Part shown: one piece after another, positions 24,175 to 32,850 of the stretch
Numbering within the stretch: the stretch's first letter is position 1
How the letters are laid out: every line of letters begins with the position of its first letter
Source: Streptomyces endophytica
GTDB taxonomy: Bacteria; Actinomycetota; Actinomycetes; Streptomycetales; Streptomycetaceae
Reading direction: 5' to 3'
Assembly (NCBI RefSeq): GCF_026153355.1
Contig: NZ_CP110636.1
Span: 5,518,001-5,582,000, forward strand
DNA: 64,000 nt
The notes under the pieces: model-generated
The model's input: the letters and a program-made list of their open reading frames with translations, nothing else
Database searches by the model: none
What the model was told of the DNA's origin: nothing
Position numbers and translations under genes: made by a program

Positions 24175-25953
24175 CCGGCCAGTCCGCTCAGCCCGGTGGG
24201 CACGTGCTCGGTCCGGACGGTCCGGCCGTCGCCGACGTACATGTGGACGCCGCAGGGCAGACAGGGGTCGAAGCTGCGCACCGCGCGCATGATGTCGATG
24301 CCCTTGAAGTTCTCCGGGGGGTTCTCCTCGAAGATGGGGGTGTTCTGCACCGCGTCCTCGTAGGGGCCGGGGGTTCCGTAGGTGTCGCGGGTGCTGGCGT
24401 TCCACGGTGTCGGCGGGTACGGGTGGTAGTTGGCGATCTTGCCGTCCCGGATGACCATGTGGTGCGAGAGGACGCCGCGGACCGCCTCGGTGAAGCCGAC
24501 GCCGATGGACTCGTCGGGGACCTCGAACTTCTCCCAGGTCCGGGTGCGTCCGGCGCGGACCTCCTCCAGGGCCTGCTCGGCGAAGTGCAGCGCCATGGCG
24601 GCGGTGTACGCCTGGAAGTAGGTGCGGGCGCGGTTGCGTTCCAGCGCGTTGCTCCACTTGGGGATCCGCCACTCGAAGCGGGCCTCGGGGCGGGTGAGGC
24701 TGCGCGGCAGGTCGATGACGACGCTGTGGCCGGTGGCCTTGACGTAGGGGGTGTCGACGAGTCCGGAGAGCGCGGTGGACCACAGCCGGCGATCGGCCCG
24801 CCGCCGGTGTCCAGCGCGAGGTGCTCCTTGCCGTCGAACCAGCGCGGGGACATCACCCAGCTGTACTTGTCGGCGAAGTCGCGCTTCTGCGGGGCGGGGA
24901 TGGTGTGCTGGTTCCACGGGTGGCGGGCGTCGATCGGGTTGCCCAGCGGGTCGTGGGTGACGAACTTCTCCTGGCCTTCCCAATCCTGGTAGTAGGAGCT
25001 GCCCAGCAGGATGCGGATGCCGAGGTTGATCTCGGTGAGGTCGTTGGTGACGAGCTTGCCGTCGACGATGACGCCGGGGGTGACGAACATCTTCCGGCCC
25101 CAGTCCGTCATGTTGCGGTAGGTGAAGTCGCAGTGCTCGGGGTCGTTGAACGCGCCCAGCAGCCGAGCAGGACGCGCCGCCGGCCGACCTCCTCGTATCC
25201 GGGCAGGGCCTCGTAGAAGAAGTCGAAGAGGTCGTCGTGGAGCGGGACGACGCGCTTCATGAACTCGACGTAGCGCATCAGCCGGCTGAGGTAGTCGGTG
25301 AAGAGCTGGACGCTGGCGATGGTGCCGACGCCGCCCGGGTAGAGGGTGGAGGGGTGCACATGGCGGCCCTCCATGAGGCAGAACATCTCCCGGGTGTAGC
25401 GGCTGACCTGGAGCGCCTCGCGGTAGAACTCGCCCTCGATGGGGTTGAGGGAGCTCATGATGTCGGCGATGGTGCGGTAGCCGTGGTCGCCGGCGTGCGG
25501 GGCCTCGGTGCGCTGGGCGAGTTCCCAGACGCCCGGGTTGGTCTCGCGGACCATCTTCTCGCAGTAGTCCACCCCGACCAGGTTCTCCTGGAAGATGTTG
25601 TGGTCGAACATGAACTCCGCGGACTCGCCGAGGTTGATGATCCACTCCCCCAGGTTCGGCGGCTTGACGCCGTACGCCATGTTCTGGGTGTAGACCGAGC
25701 AGGTGGCGTGGTTGTCACCGCAGATGCCGCAGATCCGGCTGGTGATGAAGTGGGCGTCGCGCGGGTCCTTGCCGCGCATGAAGACGCTGTAGCCGCGGAA
25801 GACCGACGAGGTGCTGTAGCACTCCGCGACCCGCTTCTGCTTGAAGTCGATCTTGGTGTGGATGCCCAGGCTGCCCACGATCCGGGTGATCGGGTCCCAG
25901 GACATCTCCGTCAGACCGCTGCCGTCACCGGCCGCCTTAGTCGTCGGTGCCAT
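24171..25953 (-). CDS. hhyL: [NiFe]-hydrogenase large subunit, group 1h, two frameshifts as written
   Basis: The catalytic subunit carrying the NiFe centre. The N-terminal part (ATG 25953) has the L1 motif RICGICGDNHATCS; the C-terminal part has L2 DPCLPCGVHMY and the tail removed by the protease. The reading frame breaks twice. At 25155-25157 (CCC for an expected CCCC, restoring LLGCWGAFNDPEHCDFTY). At 24788-24789 (GG for GGG, restoring GGGPIARLWSTALSGL). Adding both bases gives exactly 595 codons. The sequence otherwise is well conserved over all three segments, so error or very recent mutation is likely. The RICGICGDNHA signature is typical of group 1h. Confidence 0.92.
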
Positions 25954-26012
25954 CGTGTGTGCCGTTGCCCTTCTGTAGGCGGGAGGTGGGGTCGGACGGG
26001 GTGGCGGGGGTG

Positions 26013-26055
26013 CCGTACGGGGCGCGGGGCCGGTTCGGCCGCGCGCCCCGCACGG
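26013..26055 (-). promoter_or_regulatory. Intercistronic hairpin between hydrogenase small and large subunit genes
   Basis: A 14-bp stem (26013-26026 with 26042-26055, one G.U-type mismatch) continued by an inner GGCC/GGCC pair abuts the small-subunit stop codon. It sits inside an operon, 60 nt before the next start, so it more likely acts as an RNA-stability or partial-termination element than as an operon end. Confidence 0.6.
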
Positions 26056-27144
26056 TCACCACGGCCTGCGGAATCCGGTGGTGAGTTGGTCGCCGCGGTG
26101 CCGCCACTTGGGTTCCTGGTCGACGGTCTTGGCCGTGATGTCACGCAGTTTGCGGACGACACCGCCGTACGCGGCGCTGGCGGTGCTGGAGAGCTTGCTG
26201 CCGGGCGGCTCGTCCATGAACGGCATGAACTTGTCGGGGAAGCCGGGCATGGTGCAGGCGATGCAGATGCCGCCGACGTTGGGGCAGCCGCCGATGCCGT
26301 CCATCCAGCCCCGCTTGGGCACGTTGCATTTGACCACGGGACCCCAGCAGCCGATCTTCACCAGGCACTTCGGCGAGTCGTAGGCGGTGGCGAACTGGCC
26401 CTGCTCGTAGTAGCCGGCGCGGTCGCAGCCCTCGTGGACGGTGGCGCCGAAGAGCCAGGTGGGGCGCAGCTGGTCGTCGAGCGGGATCATCGGGGCCGCG
26501 CCGACCGCCTGGTAGAGCAGGTAGACCAGGGTCTCGGCGAAGTTGTCCGGCTGGATCGGGCAGCCGGGCACGCAGACGATCGGGATGCCGGCCTGGGACT
26601 TCCAGTCCCAGCCCAGGTAGTCGGGCACGCCCATGGCACCGGTCGGGTTGCCGGACATCGCGTGGATCCCGCCGTACGTGGCGCAGGTGCCGATCGCGAC
26701 GACGGCGAGGGCCTTGGGGGCGAGCCGGTCGATCCACTCACTGGTGGTGATCGGCTGGCCGGTCTCCGGGTCGTCGCCGAAGCCGCACCAGTAGCCCTCC
26801 GGCTTGATGGCCTCGTTGGGGATGGATCCCTCGATGACCAGGACGAACGGGTCGATCTCGCCGCGCTCGCCCTTGAAGAACCACTCGATGAAGGTGTCCG
26901 CGCCGCCGACCGGCCCGGATTCGAAGTCGATCAGCGGCCAGTGGACGGCCACCTTGGGCAGGCCGGGCAGCACGCTGAGCGCGATCTCCTCGATGCTCGG
27001 CTGGGTCGCGTTCGTCAGTGACACCGAGTCACCGTCGCAACTCAGGCCGGCGTTGATCCAGAGGATGTGGATCGGCGGCTGGTCCTCGGCGGACGGCTTT
27101 CCCTCCGCGGCGGACTGGGGGGCCACGCTCGATGCTGCGGACAT
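26056..27144 (-). CDS. hhyS: [NiFe]-hydrogenase small subunit, group 1h
   Basis: 362 aa from the ATG at 27144 with GAGGAG upstream (an earlier in-frame ATG at 27168 lacks a site). It carries the Fe-S relay. The proximal-cluster motif reads AGLSCDGDS: Asp replaces the usual second Cys of CxxC, a hallmark of actinobacterial group 1h enzymes, with further ligands in GTCATYGG and PGCPIQPDN. The medial/distal ligands lie in HEGCDR..CLVKIGCWGPVVKC..GCPNVGGICIACTMPGF. There is no Tat signal, so the enzyme is cytoplasmic-facing. It is the first gene of the 14-gene operon. Confidence 0.93.
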   Translation of the reverse strand: MSAASSVAPQSAAEGKPSAEDQPPIHILWINAGLSCDGDSVSLTNATQPSIEEIALSVLPGLPKVAVHWPLIDFESGPVGGADTFIEWFFKGERGEIDPFVLVIEGSIPNEAIKPEGYWCGFGDDPETGQPITTSEWIDRLAPKALAVVAIGTCATYGGIHAMSGNPTGAMGVPDYLGWDWKSQAGIPIVCVPGCPIQPDNFAETLVYLLYQAVGAAPMIPLDDQLRPTWLFGATVHEGCDRAGYYEQGQFATAYDSPKCLVKIGCWGPVVKCNVPKRGWMDGIGGCPNVGGICIACTMPGFPDKFMPFMDEPPGSKLSSTASAAYGGVVRKLRDITAKTVDQEPKWRHRGDQLTTGFRRPW

Positions 27145-27267
27145 GGGGTCTCCTCGGTGAATCTGCACGAAAGCCCCGTACAGGACTTCCGTTCACCTTG
27201 GTAACACCCTGCTCGGCGCGCGGCCGGTTGTCCGGGGCCATTGCGGTGACGGCACCGGAAAAGCCGC

Positions 27268-27295
27268 GAGGGCGCCCGGAGTACCGGGCGCCCTC
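27268..27295 (-). terminator. Hairpin terminator after DUF4232 lipoprotein gene
   Basis: A perfect 12-bp stem GAGGGCGCCCGG / CCGGGCGCCCTC with loop AGTA, 18 bp past the lipoprotein stop and upstream of the hydrogenase promoter region (27145-27267). It insulates the operon from the upstream gene. Confidence 0.85.
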
Positions 27296-27312
27296 GGAAG
27301 CCGTACCGGCCG

Positions 27313-28020
27313 TCAGCCCAGCGAACCGGCCTCCACCGCGGTCACGTCGAACCGGCCGCCGCACACCCGCAGCCCGCGGCTACCGGTGGTCATCGACTCC
27401 TTGGACCCGGGCGGATAGACGAAGACGATCTGCGAACGGCTCCAGCACGGGGTGTCCGACACACCCTCGTTGACGGTGTGCAGCACGGCGTGCGCGCTCT
27501 GCCCCGGCTGGAGACGGACCACGCCGCCCGGGCCGCCCTCGCGGGTGGCGGGCTTGCCGACCGGCGAGCCGTCCCGCTGGATCAGCGAGACCCCGGGGAA
27601 GCCGCGCAGCGTGCAGGCCTTCTTGCCCTTGTTCGTGAAGACCAGGGGGTAGTGGATGTTGCCCGCGCCGATGTCGGAGGCGCCCAGCCGCAGCGACATG
27701 TTGGCGGCGGTGCAGCGGTCCGACGCCGTCATGGCCGAGGCGCGCGACTCCGTGGTGCCCGGCACGTTGCCCTTCGCCTTGCTGCCGGTGGACGCCGCGT
27801 TCGCCGAGGGCCGCTCGCCACCGGCCGACTGCTGGGCGCTGCCGGAGGGCTTGGCACCGCTGCCGGTCTCCTGCGAGGTGGCGGGTGCGGCGGCCGACGA
27901 GGGGCGGGAGGCGGCGCCGGTCCCGTCCTGGCAGGCGGTGAGCGTGAGCGCCGCGACGGCGATCAGCGATCCGGCGGCGACACGGCGGCCACGGCCGAGT
28001 GTCTTGGTGGTGAGCGACAT
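27313..28020 (-). CDS. Secreted DUF4232 lipoprotein
   Basis: 235 aa, ATG 28020 with GGGGGAG upstream. A lipobox LTAC puts the lipidated Cys at 30 after a hydrophobic signal. Residues 31-95 are Ser/Ala/Gly-rich and disordered. The C-terminal domain (about 100-233) is the DUF4232 beta-sandwich with conserved Cys: SDRCTAANMSLRLG, FTNKGKKACTLRGFPGVSL, DTPCWSRSQIVF, LRVCGG, suggesting two disulfides outside the membrane. Function in this family is unknown. It is monocistronic and not part of the hydrogenase operon. Confidence 0.85.
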   Translation of the reverse strand: MSLTTKTLGRGRRVAAGSLIAVAALTLTACQDGTGAASRPSSAAAPATSQETGSGAKPSGSAQQSAGGERPSANAASTGSKAKGNVPGTTESRASAMTASDRCTAANMSLRLGASDIGAGNIHYPLVFTNKGKKACTLRGFPGVSLIQRDGSPVGKPATREGGPGGVVRLQPGQSAHAVLHTVNEGVSDTPCWSRSQIVFVYPPGSKESMTTGSRGLRVCGGRFDVTAVEAGSLG

Positions 28021-28265
28021 GAGTGTCTCCCCCTCGCCTGGTAGGTGCGAGCTCGTCGTTTGGTTGCGTACGGTCCGTCCGTTGTTCTTCCAGCGTGGCC
28101 CCGGGCGCTGCCGGTCCGCTAACGAGGCACTAACACACCACTAACGAGCCTGGCCCGGCGGCGCGCCGATACCGCCGGCACGTCTTTGACCAGCCGGAAT
28201 TCCGGGGTGCCGCTCAGGCTCGCAGAAAATCCCCGAGTTGCGGACGCGGCACCACCGGGTTCGGC

Positions 28266-29851
28266 CTACTTCGCGGGGCCCTGGTCGGCCCCGATGTTCG
28301 GCGGATCGGCGACCGGGTTGCCGTAGAAATCCCGGTTACCCCCGTTCGGCACCGTTACCCCCGCCCCCAGCGCCGGGGAGCCGGCCCGCAGCCGGGTATC
28401 GGTCGGGGACACGAACCGCGGATCGCCGCGGACCGCACCGGTGTCGCCCGCGGGGATGCCGGAGATCCGGGCGTACAGGTTGTGGTCGTAGGTGTTGTGC
28501 CCGTCGCTGATCGGGGAGCCGGCCGCCGCCCGGCGAAGAGGTTGTCACGGAAGGTGACCCCGCCGGGGCCGTTGCTGCTGACCATGGCCGTGCCCGGGAC
28601 GGTGGTGCTGATGGTGTTGTTGTGCACCAGGGTGCGGGTGGCGGGTCCGCAGACGACCGAAATGACGCCGTAGGGTGCGCTGGTGTTGCGGTCGTTGACG
28701 CTGACGTTGTACCGGACGGTGTTGCGGTCGGAGGTCATCCCCGCGCCGTTGCAGATCAGCAGGAAACCGCCGTCGTTGTCGTGGCTGTAGTTGTACTGGT
28801 AGACGTTGCCGTTGTTGCCGCCGTCGATGTCGTACGCCATCGAGTCGCGGGTGCCGTGACCGCCGGTGACCTCGTTGAACTGGTACCGCACGGCATCGGC
28901 GTTCCAGGCCCAGATCCCCGCGTTGTAGCCCGCCGAGCGCATGTTGAAGCCGTCGACGAGGTTGTGCTCGACCCGCGCGCCGACCGCGGTCTGCACCACG
29001 ATCCCGTCGCCGCCGACGTCGCGCACGGTGTTGTGGTGCACGAACAGCCCGGTGACCGGCGCGAACGTGCTGCCGGGGCCGTCGGGGTGTTCGGGACGGC
29101 GGCCCCAGGTCGACGAGGTCCCGATGCCGGTCCGGTCGGTGTGCACCACGCGGGAGTGCCGCACCACCACGTCGTCGAAACGGGTGGGCCGCGCCGCGCC
29201 CTGGACGGCGAAGAGGATGCCGCCCGAGGGGTCGGGGTCCTTGAAGTCCGCCCCGTTCACGTCGTGTACGGACACCCGGTCGACGAGGTAGTGGTGCCCG
29301 GTGCCGAAGTCGTGCAGCCGGACCAGCACCCCGGCGCGCCGGTCCGTGGTGGTGGCCGGGCCGGTGTTGGTCACGTCCAGGTCGCGCAGTTCCCAGTACT
29401 CGACGTTGTCCAGCAGGATCGCGGCCCGTGCGCCGGCGCCCGCGATCCGCGGGGCGGCGCCGCTGCCGTACGCGCCCGCGGCGAGCGGGGCGCCGGCCGC
29501 GCCCGAGTCGGTGGGCGCGAAGGTGCCGGTGCAGGTGGTGCCGCGCCGGAAGAGGATCCGGTCCCCCGGGTGGTAGGCGGCCGCGCTCGCCCGGCCGAGG
29601 GTGCGCCAGGCGGTCGTGGGTGCGGTGCCGGCCGCGCCGTCGGAGCCGCCGGCGCAATCGACGTAGTGGGTGGTGCCGGCCTGGTGGCGGGCGGGGCGCG
29701 AGCCGGCGTCGGGCCCCGGTGCGGCCTGGGCGGCGGGCGGTCCGGCCAGCGCCGCGAGCAGGATCAGGGCGGCCAGGGACGCCTTCTTCCGTACGTCCGC
29801 GCTGAGTTGAGGTAGTGGCAGCGGGTGTCTGAGCCGCAGGTGTCCCGGCAA
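28266..29851 (-). CDS. Secreted right-handed beta-helix protein, frameshifted as written
   Basis: The TTG at 29851 is preceded by AAGGGGAG. The signal peptide runs about 19-43 (VRKKASLAALILLAALAGPPAAQAA). The body is a parallel beta-helix of the kind seen in polysaccharide lyases and glycosidases: THYVDCAGGSDGAAGTAPTTAWRTL, then repeats such as VEHNLVDGFNM, YQYNYSHDNDGGFLL, LVHNNTISTTV. Near 28526 the frame shifts after NLFAGRR. Restoring one base continues GSPISDGHNTYDHNLYARI to GADQGPAK and a TAG at 28266, giving exactly 529 codons. The sugar substrate is unknown; no catalytic residues were assigned. Confidence 0.8.
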
Positions 29852-30022
29852 CGTCTCTCCCCTTCCGTGGGCCGGCCCGCGCAGCGGGCGCGCGGGCGGC
29901 CACATCGTTGAGCACCCGGTACGGGGAGACAAGGCGTGCCGGCGGAAAGTGCAAGCGTTGGCGCGGAAAGTGCAACCGCGTGGACGGCGGACGCGGGCCG
30001 GCGTCCGCCGCCCACGGCCCCG

Positions 30023-31936
30023 CTAGTCGCCGCTTCCGGTCCCGCGGTCCCGCGCCGCCCGGTTGACGGCCGCGAGCACGGCCCGCAGGGAGGCGGTCAG
30101 GACGGAGGTGTCCTGACCCGCGCCCCAGTACGTCACGCCGCCGATGCGGCACCGGACGTAGGCGACGGCGGCGCTGTCCGGCCCGGAGGTGAGGGCGTGC
30201 TCGGCGTAGTCGAGGATCTCGGCGGGGTGGCCGGCGGCGGCCAGCGCCGCGGTGAACGCGGCGAGCGGACCGTTGCCGGTGCCCTCGGCCTGCGCGGCGT
30301 CCGCGCGACGCCCGGCGTGGCCCAGCGTGCAGCGGATCCGGTGCTCACCGGGCGCGGGCTCGGTCGCGGTCCAGGAGTCCAGGGTCAGCGGACCCTCCTC
30401 CCCCGGGGCGAGGTACGTACCGCGGAACAGCTCCCACAGCTCCTTGGGGGTCGCCTCCTGCCCGCTGTCGTCGGTCGCCCGCTGGACGACGCGGGAGAAG
30501 TCCGGGCGCAGCCCCTGCGGCAGGTCCAGCCCGTGGTGCAGCCGCAGCAGATGCGCGATCCCCCCTTTGCCCGACTGGCTGTTGACCCGGATGACCGCCT
30601 CGTAGCTGCACCCGAGGTCCGCGGGGTCGACCGGCAGGTACGGCACCGTCCACGGCGCTTCGGACTCCGGAACGCCCAATTCGGCCGCGCGCCGGGCGTG
30701 GTGGGCCAGGCCCTTGCTGATGGCGTCCTGGTGGGTGCCGGAGAACGCGGTGTGCACCAGGGTGCCGGCGTAGGGGTGCCGCGGGTGGACGGGCAGCCGG
30801 ATGCAGTCCTCGACGGTGCGGCGCACGGTCGCGAGGTCCGAGAAGTCGATCATCGGGTCGACGCCCTGGGTGTGCAGATTGAGCGCCAGGGTGACCAGGT
30901 CGACGTTCCCGGTCCGCTCGCCGTTCCCGAACAGGCACCCCTCCACGCGCTGCGCCCCGGCCAGGACCGCGAGTTCCGCGCACGCCACGCCGGTGCCGCG
31001 GTCGTTGTGCGGGTGTACGGAGAGCACGACCGCGTCCCGGCGCTCCAGATGGCGGTGCAGGTACTCGATCTGATCCGCGTACACATTGGGCGTGGCGACC
31101 TCCACCGTGGCCGGGAGGTTGTGGGTCACCGGGCGCTCCGGGGAGGCGTCCCACAGCTCGGTCAGACCGTTGCAGATCTCCAGGACGAGATCGGGCTCGG
31201 TGAGGTTGAAGACCTCGGGCGAGAACTGGAAGCGGATGTCGGCCCGCGGGCGGGCCGCGGCCAGCCGCGCCATGTGGGTGGCCGCGTCCCGCACCAGGTC
31301 GCGCACCTCGGCCCGGCTGCGGCCGAGGACCACCTCGCGCCAGGTGGGCGCGGTGGCCGTGTAGAGGTGCACGACGGTGCGCGGCAGTCCGTCGACGGCG
31401 GCGAAGGTCCGCTCGATCAGCTCGCGCCGGGCCGGGGTGAAGACCACCACGGTGACGTCGTCCGGCACCGCGCCGCTCTCAGCCAGATGGCGGACGAAGT
31501 CGAAGTCGGTGCGGCTGGCGGAGGGGTAGGCGACCTCGATCTCCTTGAAGCCCATGGAGACGAGCAGATCGAACATCCGGCGCTTGCGCGGAATGTCCAT
31601 CGGTTCGGCGAGCGCCTGGTTGCCGTCGCGCAGATCGACCGGCACCCACAGCGGGGCCCGCTCGATCCGGGCGGCGGGCCAGGCGCGGGTGGTGACCGGT
31701 ACCTCGACGCGTTGGTGCGCGGGCAGGTAGCGGTGCGAGGGCATCGCGCTGTGGCGCTGCGGGTTCCATGCCGGCGCGTCGGCGGGCACCGGCCCGGTCG
31801 GCGTACGGAGGGCGGGAGCGGGGGCGAGGGCGACGGAGGAGCCGGTATCGGTGCTGCCGGTACGGGAGTTGCTGGTACGGGAGTTGCTGGTGCCATGGCC
31901 TGGGCCGGACATCTCGTGGGAGATCTCGTGGGACAT
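30023..31936 (-). CDS. leuA: 2-isopropylmalate synthase (class II LeuA)
   Basis: 637 aa. It condenses acetyl-CoA with 2-oxoisovalerate, the first step of leucine synthesis. The TIM barrel shows PLWVPVDLRDGNQAL (metal Asp), FKEIEVAYPSAS, THNLPATVEVATPNVYADQIEY, LSVHPHNDRGTGVA (HxH metal site) and GCLFGNGERTGNVDL. The C-terminal regulatory domain (about 490-630) should bind leucine for feedback inhibition. The ATG at 31936 has GAAGGAA upstream. The N-terminal 60 residues are extended and contain a repeated SNSRT. It is preceded by an attenuator-like leader. Confidence 0.93.
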   Translation of the reverse strand: MSHEISHEMSGPGHGTSNSRTSNSRTGSTDTGSSVALAPAPALRTPTGPVPADAPAWNPQRHSAMPSHRYLPAHQRVEVPVTTRAWPAARIERAPLWVPVDLRDGNQALAEPMDIPRKRRMFDLLVSMGFKEIEVAYPSASRTDFDFVRHLAESGAVPDDVTVVVFTPARRELIERTFAAVDGLPRTVVHLYTATAPTWREVVLGRSRAEVRDLVRDAATHMARLAAARPRADIRFQFSPEVFNLTEPDLVLEICNGLTELWDASPERPVTHNLPATVEVATPNVYADQIEYLHRHLERRDAVVLSVHPHNDRGTGVACAELAVLAGAQRVEGCLFGNGERTGNVDLVTLALNLHTQGVDPMIDFSDLATVRRTVEDCIRLPVHPRHPYAGTLVHTAFSGTHQDAISKGLAHHARRAAELGVPESEAPWTVPYLPVDPADLGCSYEAVIRVNSQSGKGGIAHLLRLHHGLDLPQGLRPDFSRVVQRATDDSGQEATPKELWELFRGTYLAPGEEGPLTLDSWTATEPAPGEHRIRCTLGHAGRRADAAQAEGTGNGPLAAFTAALAAAGHPAEILDYAEHALTSGPDSAAVAYVRCRIGGVTYWGAGQDTSVLTASLRAVLAAVNRAARDRGTGSGD

Positions 31937-31964
31937 CGCGTTCCTTCAACAGGAGCCGGAGGGA

Positions 31965-32001
31965 GACCGGCAGCACCGAACCCCGCGGCGGGGTGCCGGT
32001 C
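31965..32001 (-). promoter_or_regulatory. leuA leader hairpin (attenuator)
   Basis: GACCGGCA (31965-31972) pairs with TGCCGGTC (31994-32001), enclosing a second ACCCC/GGGGT pairing. It lies 3 nt after the leader peptide stop and 28 nt before leuA. The leader coding region contains GGCCGCCGCGGCGGGGCC, which could compete for the G/C-rich inner strand, the logic expected of ribosome-mediated attenuation. Confidence 0.65.
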
Positions 32002-32004
32002 GCG

Positions 32005-32049
32005 TCAGGCCCCGCCGCGGCGGCCGAGAAGGAGACCACGCAGCGTCAT
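32005..32049 (-). CDS. leuA leader peptide
   Basis: A 14-codon ORF, MTLRGLLLGRRGGA, ending in TGA at 32005. Four of its first eight codons are Leu (CTG, then CTC CTT CTC in a row). It is the only short frame in the leader, 68 nt upstream of leuA and followed at once by the hairpin. Leu-rich leader peptides before leuA are known in actinobacteria. No obvious ribosome site precedes the ATG, so it may be translated from a leaderless or nearly leaderless transcript. Confidence 0.75.
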   Translation of the reverse strand: MTLRGLLLGRRGGA

Positions 32050-32072
32050 GCCGGGTACAGTAACCACACATC

Positions 32073-32097
32073 AACTCCTCAGACAACCTGAGTTGTT
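32073..32097. promoter_or_regulatory. Palindromic operator between leuA and fadR-type regulator
   Basis: AAC-tc-CTCAG-ACAAC-CTGAG-tt-GTT, an imperfect 25-bp palindrome with 5-bp perfect inner arms, in the 71-bp gap between the leuA leader and the divergent regulator start. Position and symmetry suit autoregulation by the GntR/FadR-type protein and possible joint control of leuA. Confidence 0.55.
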
Positions 32098-32120
32098 CGG
32101 AAGGTGCGAGGTACCACGGC

Positions 32121-32810
32121 ATGCCGCTCGAAGCGCTCCGCCCCAGCCCCCTGGTCGAACAGGCCGCCCAGCGGCTGCGGGACCAGATCACCGGGGGCGA
32201 CTGGCCGGTGGGCACCCGGCTTCCCGGTGAGACCACCCTGGCCAAGACCCTCGGTGTCGGCCGCTCGACGGTGCGCGAGGCCCTACGGGCGCTGGCCGGT
32301 GCGGGGCTGGTCCAGCCGCGCCAGGGCGCCGGGGTGTTCGTGATCGCGACCGAGCCCACCGAGGACTGGCCCACCCGGCTGCGCCGCGCCGCGGTCGGTG
32401 ACGTCTACGAGGTGCGCGCCATGGTGGAGGTCCAGGCCGCCCAACTGGCCGCCGTCCGGCGCACCGACGAGGACGTCGCCGCCCTGAGCACCGCCCTGGA
32501 GGGGCGTCGTACCGCCGCCGGATCCGGCACCGCGGCGTTCGTGGATGCGGACATCGCCCTGCACGCGGCCGTCGTCGCGGCCGCCCACAACCCCGTACTG
32601 ACCGACCTCTTCACGGAGTTCGTGCCCGCCCTGCGCCAGGGCCTGATCGACCTCGTCGAGCTGCTGGACCTGCGCGGCCGGGACCCGCAGCCCGGCGACG
32701 CCCGGCACGCGGCGCTGGTCGACGCGGTCGCGGACGGCGACGGCGCGACGGCGAGCCGGATCCTGCGGGAGGAATTCGACGAGACGCTGGGGCAGTTGGC
32801 GGGGCGGTGA
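32121..32810 (+). CDS. GntR-family regulator, FadR subfamily
   Basis: 229 aa. The N-terminal winged helix (about 8-75) has RLPGETTLAKTLGVGRSTVREALRALAGAGLV, the GntR recognition helix. The C-terminal FCD domain (about 90-225) has the metal/ligand residues in YEVRAMVEVQAAQLAA, DADIALHAAVVAAAHNPVL and HAALVDAVADGD. Ligands are usually small organic acids. It is divergent from leuA with a palindrome between, so it may respond to a branched-chain intermediate; that is inference. The ribosome site ahead of the ATG is weak. Confidence 0.88.
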   Translation: MPLEALRPSPLVEQAAQRLRDQITGGDWPVGTRLPGETTLAKTLGVGRSTVREALRALAGAGLVQPRQGAGVFVIATEPTEDWPTRLRRAAVGDVYEVRAMVEVQAAQLAAVRRTDEDVAALSTALEGRRTAAGSGTAAFVDADIALHAAVVAAAHNPVLTDLFTEFVPALRQGLIDLVELLDLRGRDPQPGDARHAALVDAVADGDGATASRILREEFDETLGQLAGR

Positions 32811-32850
32811 AGGAGGGTGCGCGTACGGGCCGGACGTACGCGCCCCTCGC

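Noticed and set aside
24188..25645. Middle frame of the hydrogenase large subunit as an independent gene
   Set aside because: Only its central part is conserved and both ends continue in other frames; it is one gene with two single-base breaks.
27180..27220. Possible CRP-like site in the hydrogenase promoter region (GTTACC-AAG-GTGAAC on the minus strand)
   Set aside because: Arms are imperfect and the match to any consensus is weak; recorded only as a place to look.
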